From: CAYXDR01 sp046498185
Lineage (GTDB): Bacteria; Desulfobacterota; DSM-4660; Desulfatiglandales; Desulfatiglandaceae
DNA length: 12,341 nt
NCBI GenBank assembly: GCA_046498185.1
Contig: JAWOBE010000109.1
Coordinates: 1-12,341 of the forward strand
Direction: 5' to 3'
Shown here: one piece after another, positions 4,329-10,862 of the stretch
How positions within the stretch are numbered: the stretch's first letter is position 1
Layout: each line of letters opens with the position of its first letter
The notes under the pieces: model-generated
What the model saw: only the letters and a program-made list of their open reading frames with translations
Told to the model about the DNA's origin: nothing
The model's database searches: none
Position numbers and translations under genes: made by a program

Positions 4329-7247
4329 ATGGACAGAATAGACCAATTGTCCACAGCAAGAATTGATACGACAAAGGAAATTCCCTTCAAATACCGCAAA
4401 TCCCTTCTTTACGGACTTGCCGGTGACACCGTAGCGACCGCACTCTATGCAAACGGCATACGCATCTTCAGCAGGAGCTTGAAATACCACCGGCCGAGGG
4501 GACTTTACAGCCTGGATGGTGAATGCACCAACACGTTTATGCAAGTCGACGGGGTACCCAACGAATCCACCGACACCACGCTGCTTCGCGAAGGAATGTC
4601 GGTGATTCCCCAGAACGTTCTTGGAAGCCCTGAGTTCGACCTGCTGGCCGGGTTGGACCTTTTCGGTTGGGCGATGCCAGCCGGTTTTTACTACCATATG
4701 ATGCACAAACCCTACACGCTGTGGCCGTTTTTCAAAGCATTCCTGCGAAAAATGGCGGGGCTCGGGAAAATCGATCCTTCATTTTCAATGCCCGGCACCT
4801 ATGACGAAATATATCCACAAACCGATGTCTGCGTGGTCGGAGGCGGTCCTGCCGGCATGAATGCGGCGCTGGCGGCGGCTTCAACCGGACTCCGGGTTAT
4901 ACTCCTTGAAGCACGGCCCTGGCTCGGAGGGTTTTTCGACTATCGCGAAGCACGGTATGATGCGGCAACCACCCTTTCCCGGCACGGCCGCGAACTCGCG
5001 GAGAAGGTCCAGAATTCATCTGTGAGAGTCCTTACCCGCACGTCGATGGTCGGGTATTATAATGACAATCTTATCACCGCTTTTCAGGCAGGCGGGGAAA
5101 ACGACGCGTTTGACCGCAGGTATTTGGAAATCAGGGCCAAATCGGTCGTGATCTGCTCCGGGTGCAAAGAAAGGCCCCTGATATTCGAAAACAACGACCG
5201 GCCGGGCGTCATGCAGACCGGCTGTGCCCACAGGCTTGCTCGAACTTACGCCATCCGTCCCGGAAAATCCGCGGTTTTCAGCGTAGGAGACGACCTGGGA
5301 ATCGAGGCTGCAGCCGATCTGGCGGACCTTGGTGTCGAGGTAAAAGCCGTCTGCGATTTCCGGAGCGACGGATACAACCCTGAATTGGTTGAAAAGCTCG
5401 AGCAGCGCAATATCGAATTTTTCCCCGGCTGGGTGGCCGCTTGCGCCCACGGGGTTCAGGCGGTCAAGGGGGTGACGGTTTCAAATATTCAGGGATCCAG
5501 TAAACGCGGCATCGACTGCGACCTGGTTGCGGCCTCTGCAGGCGTCACCCAGGTCACAACGCCCCTGTTCCTGCTCGGCGCACCCTCGGTGTTCGACAAA
5601 AAAACGGGCTTGTTCCAGCCGTCCGAACTTCCCGCCGGGGTTTTTACCGGCGGAAGGCTTCTCGGGTATACCGACCCCGGTTCGATAGAGGCATCAGGAA
5701 CGGTAGGGGGCTTAAAGGCAGCGGAGTATTGCGGCTCGCCTTCCACTGAAACCTTGACCGAAGCAGAAGCGAAACTGCAATCTCTGCCCGGTCCTGTTGC
5801 GGTTCCTTCCTTTGTTCGTGCACCCGGAAGCGGGAAAAAGAGTTTTGTATGCCTGGATGAAGACACCACCGTCAAGCATATCCGCCAGGGCTGCGACGCC
5901 GGCTTCGACCGGGTCGAACTGTCCAAGCGATATACCGCCGCGGGCACCGGGGCCGGGCAATCCGGTATTGCGGGACACAACCTGCCCCTTGTGATGTCCG
6001 AGTATCTCGGAGAAAACTCACCGATACAGATTCCTTCCACGGTCCGGTCTCCGCTGGTGGCAAATCCCATAGCGGCATATGCCGGTGCAAATCACAACAT
6101 GTACAAGCGGACCCCGGTTCACGAAGCCCAGGAAGCCGTTGGAGCCATATTCAGGCGCATTGGCGTCTGGAAGCGCGCACGCTACTTTTCCCGGGATTTC
6201 ACGAGCCGAGAGGAAATACAGAATGTCCGCACAAACGTCGGGATCATCGAGGTGGCAACACTCGGCAAGTTCCGACTTTTCGGACCCGACGCCCTCAAAG
6301 TGCTTCAAAGAGTATATGTCGGAGACATGAGCCGGATTCCCGCGGGAAAAGTCAAGTATTCGGCGATGTGCAACGATGGAGGGTGCCTCCTGGATGACGG
6401 AGTGGTGGCGAAAATCGGTGAAGGCGATTACTATTTCACCGCTTCGAGCGGCAGAGCCGGCTTAACGGTCGAATGGCTGCGCTATCATGCCAGGCATGAA
6501 GGATGGAATTTCAATATAATCAACCTGACAGACGCCTTCGGGGCGATAAACCTCGCAGGTCCCAACGCAAGGGCCGTGCTGGAAAAACTTACCAACGCCG
6601 ATCTTTCAAACGAAGCATTCCCGTACATGGGGTACAGGGACTTTGAGCTTTCGGGTGGAGTTCCTGTGCGTGCTTTCCGTTTGGGCTTTGTTGGGGAACT
6701 TTCCTACGAGCTTCACATGCCCTCAAGCTATATGCTTTCAGTCTGGAACATGCTTCTCGAAGCCGGTAAACCGCTCGGGATCATGCCTTTCGGCCTGGAA
6801 GCCCAAAACTGCCTCAGGCTGGAGAAGGGTCATGTCATCATCGGCCAGGAAAGCGAAATACGCACAACCCTTCATGACCTGGGAATGGGCTGGCTGTGGT
6901 ACCGGAAAAAACCGGAAGCAAAGACGGTTGGCGCAGCCGCGTTAGCGATGACCGAACATCAGGAAGGACGGCTTAAGCTTGTGGGTCTGCGAATGCAAGC
7001 GCCGGGCAGATGCCCGAAAGACGGTGCGGCGATCGTGGAGGCTGATGCCGCCCGCGGTTTTGTATGCACGGCGCGCTATAGTTTCCCGCTCAAAGAATCC
7101 ATCGGCCTTGCGCTGGTGCAAGCCCCGCTTGCCGAACCGGGCACGATCGTAAAACTTTACGAACCCGACGCAGGGGATGAACGCATAAAAGCCTCCGTGG
7201 TAAAAACCCCGTTCTACGATCCCGAAGGCTTACGGCTCAGGATGTAA
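4329..7247 (+). CDS. soxA: Sarcosine oxidase, alpha subunit
   Basis: The 972-residue protein starts at ATG 4329. GGAGG (4318-4322) lies 6 nt upstream and only one base separates it from the soxD stop. An in-frame ATG at 4119 would add 70 low-complexity residues inside soxD and is rejected. N-terminal ferredoxin-like domain (about 28-97): AGDTVATALYANGI...SLKYHRPRG. FAD/NAD domain (about 160-470): GGGPAG (171-176), ERPLIFENNDRPGVM (281-295). C-terminal GcvT-like folate domain (about 590-972): LDDGVV (688-693), whose Asp matches the catalytic Asp of T-protein. Role: NAD/FAD part of the complex and transfer of the methylene group to tetrahydrofolate. Odd: the usual KRYTT.G...DQGK..N segment is here KRYTAAGTGAGQSGIAGHN (533-551), and the ATGA motif is CSGC (276-279). 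The family call is sure; the substrate is less so. Confidence 0.93.
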   Translation: MDRIDQLSTARIDTTKEIPFKYRKSLLYGLAGDTVATALYANGIRIFSRSLKYHRPRGLYSLDGECTNTFMQVDGVPNESTDTTLLREGMSVIPQNVLGSPEFDLLAGLDLFGWAMPAGFYYHMMHKPYTLWPFFKAFLRKMAGLGKIDPSFSMPGTYDEIYPQTDVCVVGGGPAGMNAALAAASTGLRVILLEARPWLGGFFDYREARYDAATTLSRHGRELAEKVQNSSVRVLTRTSMVGYYNDNLITAFQAGGENDAFDRRYLEIRAKSVVICSGCKERPLIFENNDRPGVMQTGCAHRLARTYAIRPGKSAVFSVGDDLGIEAAADLADLGVEVKAVCDFRSDGYNPELVEKLEQRNIEFFPGWVAACAHGVQAVKGVTVSNIQGSSKRGIDCDLVAASAGVTQVTTPLFLLGAPSVFDKKTGLFQPSELPAGVFTGGRLLGYTDPGSIEASGTVGGLKAAEYCGSPSTETLTEAEAKLQSLPGPVAVPSFVRAPGSGKKSFVCLDEDTTVKHIRQGCDAGFDRVELSKRYTAAGTGAGQSGIAGHNLPLVMSEYLGENSPIQIPSTVRSPLVANPIAAYAGANHNMYKRTPVHEAQEAVGAIFRRIGVWKRARYFSRDFTSREEIQNVRTNVGIIEVATLGKFRLFGPDALKVLQRVYVGDMSRIPAGKVKYSAMCNDGGCLLDDGVVAKIGEGDYYFTASSGRAGLTVEWLRYHARHEGWNFNIINLTDAFGAINLAGPNARAVLEKLTNADLSNEAFPYMGYRDFELSGGVPVRAFRLGFVGELSYELHMPSSYMLSVWNMLLEAGKPLGIMPFGLEAQNCLRLEKGHVIIGQESEIRTTLHDLGMGWLWYRKKPEAKTVGAAALAMTEHQEGRLKLVGLRMQAPGRCPKDGAAIVEADAARGFVCTARYSFPLKESIGLALVQAPLAEPGTIVKLYEPDAGDERIKASVVKTPFYDPEGLRLRM

Positions 7248-7259
7248 CAGGAGAATAAA

Positions 7260-7901
7260 ATGACCGAATCTCTTCGACAGTCGTCGGTACATTTCAACGC
7301 CGACCCGCTTGAATCCGAATCGCGGGGCGGCTGGGAAGTCGTTCTTGAATACAAAGGAGAAAACGCCGCACCCCAGATCATGGATCTGAGCCATAGAAAC
7401 CGGTGGGATGTTCAAGACGGTGATCTAAACCGGTTGAAACCCTGGGGAAGGGAAATTCCCGAAAGACCCGGACAGTCCTCCTACGACCGGGGTCTGCTGA
7501 TAAGCCGTATGAACCGAACCCAGGCTGCCTGCTGGCACCTGGCAGGAGATCCCCTGGACAAGCCGGAGCAAACGGCCTTCACGGATATCACCGACGGCCA
7601 AATGATGGTTGCCCTGGTTGGCAGAGAAGTTTTCGCCATAATCGAAAAAGCCGTGGCACTCGATTTTGAAGCTTCCCCGTTCCAGCCCCCCAGGTTGTTC
7701 CAGGCACCTGTTTTCCGTGTACCGGCACAAATAGTCCACCTCGGAGCCGAAAACGGAAGGGAAATGATTCTTATCGCTTGTTCGCGTGGCTACGGTTACA
7801 CCATGACCGAGGCTCTCCTCCGGGCAGGAGCCGAGTGGGGTCTTCACCCTGCAGGCGAAAAAGCCTTCTCCACGTGCCTGGAGACAATGTTTCCAGGTTG
7901 A
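7260..7901 (+). CDS. soxG: Sarcosine oxidase, gamma subunit
   Basis: A 213-residue protein starting 12 bp after soxA, with AGGAG (7249-7253) 6 nt before ATG. Position and length match SoxG, the small subunit that helps hold the folate-binding region in characterised complexes. SoxG is poorly conserved and has no catalytic motif. The early stretch WEVVLEYKGENAAPQIMDLSHRNRW resembles the first strand block of GcvT/SoxG folds, with DLS followed by basic residues. The call rests mainly on operon position and size. No terminator is visible after its stop; repeats begin immediately (7911 onwards). Confidence 0.85.
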   Translation: MTESLRQSSVHFNADPLESESRGGWEVVLEYKGENAAPQIMDLSHRNRWDVQDGDLNRLKPWGREIPERPGQSSYDRGLLISRMNRTQAACWHLAGDPLDKPEQTAFTDITDGQMMVALVGREVFAIIEKAVALDFEASPFQPPRLFQAPVFRVPAQIVHLGAENGREMILIACSRGYGYTMTEALLRAGAEWGLHPAGEKAFSTCLETMFPG

Positions 7902-8048
7902 GAAGGATTTTGCATCGCGCAAAGACGCATGTTGGTGGCGCCGCAGAGCGGCGGTGTAAGTGTTAGTGTTAGTGGCGCCTGCGACGCGGGATTTGGATCT
8001 CGCGCAAAGGCGCTCAGGCGCGAAGAAAAACGAGAACAGCCTGTTATG

Positions 8049-8079
8049 GTTATCAGTTAACCGTTATCTGTTATCAGTT
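8049..8079. repeat. GTTATNN heptad repeat
   Basis: Units GTTATCA, GTTAACC, GTTATCT, GTTATCA and a partial GTT follow with an exact 7-bp period. A three-unit relative (GTTATTT, GTTGTCG, GTTATCA) is at 2751-2771. In both places the heptads adjoin a heptad/hairpin/REP module. Confidence 0.8.
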
Positions 8080-8091
8080 CTTAACCATTTT

Positions 8092-8159
8092 GAATCTGGA
8101 ATCTTGGATCTTGAATGCCGCGCAGCGGCATAATCGCGATTACAAATCGCTCCCACAGG
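8092..8159. repeat. 68-bp composite module B
   Basis: The second copy of the module at 2678-2745, same length, four substitutions in 68. Heptads GAATCTG, GAATCTT, GGATCTT are followed by ATGCCGC-GCA-GCGGCAT (8115-8131) and the REP-like unit ATCGCGATTACAAATCGC plus TCCCACAGG. Confidence 0.85.
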
Positions 8160-8351
8160 ACACCGAACTTCAAGCTGTGGGAGCGGTTTTTAACCGCGAT
8201 TCTTCACGCAACTACAGGGGAAGCAACATCGCGATTACAAATCGCTCCCACAGGACAACGAGCAACTTCAAGCTGTGGGAGCGGTTTGTTACCGCGATCT
8301 GGCCCGCAGCTCCGGTGCAACACCATCGCGATTGCAAATCGCTCCCACAGG
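8133..8351. repeat. Cluster of five alternating REP-like hairpin units
   Basis: Units at 8133-8159 (-), 8175-8200 (+), 8228-8254 (-), 8273-8298 (+) and 8325-8351 (-). In the + sense each reads CTGTGGGA followed by a GCG(A/G)TT...AA(T/C)CGC hairpin and GAT. Units 1-2 and 3-4 face each other as inverted doublets joined by about 15-18 bp containing AACTTCAAG. The stem shows covariation: GCGATT with AATCGC, and GCGGTT with AACCGC. This is the architecture of REP/REPIN repeats, as in Pseudomonas, although no RAYT transposase is present here. Further units are at 2719-2745 and, as a half unit, 10387-10401. Confidence 0.85.
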
Positions 8352-8365
8352 GCAGAGCAGCGATT

Positions 8366-8842
8366 TTATCGCAGAAGATTCTCCGGCATCTGAACGGCGA
8401 CGACACGGCCTTTTGCGCAAACCTTTCCGTCCGCGAAAAGATCCGTTTCGACCACCACCTTGCGATCCTTTATTTCGGAAACTCTTCCGCGAACGTTTAA
8501 AGGCCCTGAGATGGGTGTCGGTTTCAGATAATCGACATGAAGAGATGCTGTCACGTAGCGGAGGGTCTTTTCAGGGGTCATTTCGATTCCCTGCGCCCTG
8601 CACGCCGCCGCGGCGGCGGTTGCGGTGCTGTGGCAGTCTATCAGCGAAGCGATCAACCCGCCGTAGACATAACCCGGGAAAGCGGTATGATAAGGTTCAG
8701 GTTGAAAAACCGCCACCGATTCCTCGCCGTCCCAGTAACTCTTGATTTTCAAGCCGTGAGGGTTCAGGGTGCCGCACCCGTAACAGTAGCTTAAATCTTC
8801 CGGATAACATTCCTGAAAAGCCTTCTGCGCCTGTGTCTCCAT
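8366..8842 (-). CDS. PaaI/hotdog-fold acyl-CoA thioesterase family protein
   Basis: A 158-residue protein. YCYGCGTLNPHGLKIKSYWDG (19-39) is the N-terminal signature of a PaaI/YbgC-like hotdog group. YHTAFPGYVYGGLIASLIDC (51-70) contains the GG...(x)D core (Gly61-Gly62, Asp69) of PF03061 thioesterases. VDYLKPTPISGPLNVRGRV (103-121) is the usual second strand block. Likely role: hydrolysis of an acyl-CoA thioester in the cytoplasm; substrate unknown. The start ATG follows GGAGGAGAG at 8844-8852, very close to the start codon. It is a single gene; its downstream side borders the REP cluster and the nearest unit ends 15 bp from the stop. There is a 100-bp gap to the ATPase gene upstream on the same strand, so co-transcription is possible but not required. 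Confidence 0.88.
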   Translation of the reverse strand: METQAQKAFQECYPEDLSYCYGCGTLNPHGLKIKSYWDGEESVAVFQPEPYHTAFPGYVYGGLIASLIDCHSTATAAAAACRAQGIEMTPEKTLRYVTASLHVDYLKPTPISGPLNVRGRVSEIKDRKVVVETDLFADGKVCAKGRVVAVQMPENLLR

Positions 8843-8942
8843 CTCTCCTCCACCCTATGTCGTTTATAAACATTCCTACATTAGCGAGTAGGAGTATTCG
8901 CACCGCGGATGAAAATTTCCTCCTTGCACTGTGGACATCAGA

Positions 8943-10301
8943 TTATATCCTGGTAAGGATCCCGTCAGGCACGCGGCCAGGCAGATAACCGAAGGAATCA
9001 TCTCTTTCCTCGGAGATGGACCATTTCCAGAAAGGTATTATACTGACATCCCCTCGAGCGATCCGTTCGTTCCCCTGCTGTGCGGCAGTGACGATCAACC
9101 CCCGATTCAAACCCTCTTTTTCCATGCCCATCGCCAGTGCATTCAATTCCCGCGACCTTGTGCCCTCATCGGACATATCCAGGCAGACCTGAATCACCTG
9201 CCGGCGACCATCGGGGCTTACTGCTAGAAAATCCGATTCTTGTTGCCCCCTGATGTACATGACTGAATTTTCACGCCGTATCAGCTCGATAAAAACCATG
9301 TTCTCGAGAACCCGGCCAAGATCCCGTGTCAACCTGGTGGCTGCGATCCAGAAGAAACCGGGGTCCAGCACATAAACCTTTTTCGGGTTAACCTTCTGTT
9401 GCTTCACGGAGCCGCTTTTTACCGGTACAAAGAAAAAAAGCATGGCTTCTTCCAAATAATTGAAATAATCGTAAAGTGTATCCCTGGAAAGAGAGTGCCC
9501 CTGGCTTTTCAAGTTGTTAAAAAGCCGATTCACGGATACGAGGTTTGAAATATTATGAAGCAGTGTATTTAAAACAAATTTGAAAAGAGTTGTGTTTTTT
9601 ACGTCAAAACGCTCCACAATATCCCGATAAAGCATAAGGTCCAAGTAATCGCGGAGTATCCGCCTCTTTAAAACCTCGGGCATGGTCACGATTTCCGGGA
9701 AACCGCCGTACTTCATGTATTGGTCTTGCCAATGGCCCCATTGGGCAACGGCCTTCGAAGAAAAGTGCTGCTTTAAATCACCGCCATGAAACAGGCCGTA
9801 TTCCGCAAGCGAAAGGGGCATAACACTGAAATTCAGCGTTCTGCCCCTTAGGGCCGTTGACAGCTCCCGGCCGAGCATTGCAGCCGATGAGCCGGTCACG
9901 AAAACGTACATGCGTTCATGATCCAGAACGCGCCTGACAAATGAATCCCAGCCTGAAACGGCCTGCACCTCGTCGAGAAAAAGGTATGTTTCCTGCTCCT
10001 TCTTTTCAGGCCACAACTCGAAATAGGCGTCGAGCAGATTTTCCAGCCCGGTGCCGGTCAGCCCGAACAGTCGGCTGTCTTCCAGGTTTATCGTCACGAT
10101 GCTGTTCGGCTCCACGCCGCTTTGCACCAGGTCGCGAATCATGGAATGAAAGAGAAAGGTCTTACCGCTTCGCCTGGGACCGGTAAGGGCCACCACCTTC
10201 CCGAGAACAAGTGGAAAACGGTAGGTCCGGGGATGAATTTCCGGCACACCCGACTGCAGGGCATCCGAAATAAGCCGCTTGAATATTTCCTTGAAATCCA
10301 T
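8943..10301 (-). CDS. AAA ATPase (AAA_14) with DUF4143-like C-terminal domain
   Basis: The protein has 452 residues. Walker A GPRRSGKT (41-48), Walker B YLFLDE (106-111) and a sensor-like GSSA (137-140) define an AAA_14-type P-loop ATPase. The middle region (about 194-290) holds a YGGFPE motif and a winged-helix-like segment typical of these proteins. The C-terminal DUF4143-like region has ENMVFIEL (333-340), ESDF (355-358) and IQVC (370-373), the E...D...(E/Q)xK-like layout of a restriction-endonuclease fold. Gln replaces the usual Glu and Cys replaces Lys, so nuclease activity is doubtful. The last roughly 23 residues after FWKWSI extend past the usual end as I remember it. Biological role of the family is poorly known. 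ATG has AGAGGG 5 nt upstream. It appears to be transcribed on its own, with a palindrome in its promoter. Confidence 0.88.
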   Translation of the reverse strand: MDFKEIFKRLISDALQSGVPEIHPRTYRFPLVLGKVVALTGPRRSGKTFLFHSMIRDLVQSGVEPNSIVTINLEDSRLFGLTGTGLENLLDAYFELWPEKKEQETYLFLDEVQAVSGWDSFVRRVLDHERMYVFVTGSSAAMLGRELSTALRGRTLNFSVMPLSLAEYGLFHGGDLKQHFSSKAVAQWGHWQDQYMKYGGFPEIVTMPEVLKRRILRDYLDLMLYRDIVERFDVKNTTLFKFVLNTLLHNISNLVSVNRLFNNLKSQGHSLSRDTLYDYFNYLEEAMLFFFVPVKSGSVKQQKVNPKKVYVLDPGFFWIAATRLTRDLGRVLENMVFIELIRRENSVMYIRGQQESDFLAVSPDGRRQVIQVCLDMSDEGTRSRELNALAMGMEKEGLNRGLIVTAAQQGNERIARGDVSIIPFWKWSISEERDDSFGYLPGRVPDGILTRI

Positions 10302-10337
10302 GATTGCCCTCTTTACAAGGACAAATTAAGCACAAAG

Positions 10338-10357
10338 TTACCTTTTATACAAGGTAA
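10338..10357 (-). promoter_or_regulatory. Palindromic operator candidate overlapping a TATAAA box of the ATPase gene
   Basis: Perfect 7-bp arms TTACCTT and AAGGTAA are separated by 6 bp. On the minus strand TATAAA (10349-10344) lies inside the palindrome, 42 bp from the ATPase ATG, so a bound repressor would cover a -10 box. I see no good -35. It could alternatively be a stem-loop at the start of the mRNA. Confidence 0.45.
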
Positions 10358-10386
10358 AAAATTCGATTGTTGTTTGGGATTTGGAT

Positions 10387-10401
10387 AATCGCTCCCACAG
10401 G
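10387..10401. repeat. Half REP-like unit
   Basis: AATCGCTCCCACAGG matches the right half of the REP-like units at 8133-8351. The left half (ATCGCGATT) is missing. It sits between yajD and the ATPase gene. Confidence 0.6.
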
Positions 10402-10415
10402 CAGACCAAACAGGA

Positions 10416-10835
10416 TCACTTTTTTTCGGATTTCAGAATATCTCCCAGCGCGGCGAAAGGTTTGTATGTCGTTGGAGCCGCCTTGCTTTCGCTTCCGCTG
10501 TTCTGCACGTGTTTTACCGCCTCATCATGGTCCAGGTAGCGGCGATGTTCGTTTTCATGGCAGTAGATGCACAGGTTTTCCCAGTTGCTGCCGTCGGGCG
10601 GATTGTTGTCGTGATTATGGTCCTTGTGATGGACGGTGAGCAAATGAAGATTTGAAAGATTGAACTCACGCCCGCACCTGGCACACACCCACGGGTGCAG
10701 CTTCAGGGATTTTTCCCTGTAGCCCTTCATGCGGTCTTCCTCGAAACCGCGTGCCTTCTCAACGATCCTCTCGGCCTCCTCCCGGCTTATCCTTCCACCC
10801 CGTGCCTTTCGGGATTTGAGCTGATCGAATTCCAT
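10416..10835 (-). CDS. yajD: HNH-type protein, YajD family
   Basis: The protein has 139 residues. GYREKSLKLHPWVCARCGREF (38-58), LTVHHKDHNHDNNPPDGSNWENLCIYCHENEH (66-97) and the C-terminal YKPFAALGDILKSEKK closely resemble E. coli YajD as I remember it, including its YNPFADL-type tail. Zinc pairs are C51/C54 and C89/C92; the HNH core is H69-H70, N84 and H93/H97. YajD is about 115 residues, so this protein carries an N-terminal charged extension of about 25 residues rich in Arg and Glu. Function of YajD is not well established; nuclease activity is predicted only. AAGGAGG (10841-10847) lies 5 nt before ATG. It starts 27 bp after the pyrophosphatase gene on the same strand, so the two are probably one operon. 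Confidence 0.92.
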   Translation of the reverse strand: MEFDQLKSRKARGGRISREEAERIVEKARGFEEDRMKGYREKSLKLHPWVCARCGREFNLSNLHLLTVHHKDHNHDNNPPDGSNWENLCIYCHENEHRRYLDHDEAVKHVQNSGSESKAAPTTYKPFAALGDILKSEKK

Positions 10836-10862
10836 GCAGTCCTCCTTCTTCCTTCCAATTGT

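Larger units (their letters stand above)
7902..8365. other. Repeat field between soxG and the thioesterase, no gene
   Basis: This 464-bp gap separates two convergent genes. Open frames at 8090-8500 and 8115-8393 translate the REP units and are not genes. Contents in order: CGCGCAAAGACGC repeat (7911-7928), triloop hairpin CGCCGC-AGA-GCGGCG (7939-7953), a GTTAGTGGCGCCTGCG segment (7969-7984) also found inverted near 310-328, a second CGCGCAAAGGCGC repeat (8001 on), GTTATNN heptads (8049-8079), module B (8092-8159) and five REP-like units to 8351. None of the hairpins is followed by a T-run. Confidence 0.75.

Noticed and set aside
8133..8351. CRISPR array or intrinsic terminators
   Set aside because: Units alternate in orientation with short similar linkers and lack T-runs, which fits REP doublets better.
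8090..8500. 136-residue open frame (+) and similar frames over the REP cluster
   Set aside because: The frame consists of repeated ITNRSH-type peptides from REP units and then antisense of the thioesterase gene.
8697..8903. 68-residue open frame (-) starting GTG
   Set aside because: It overlaps the thioesterase in another frame. The AAGGAGG upstream is about 15 nt from the GTG, too far for a normal start.
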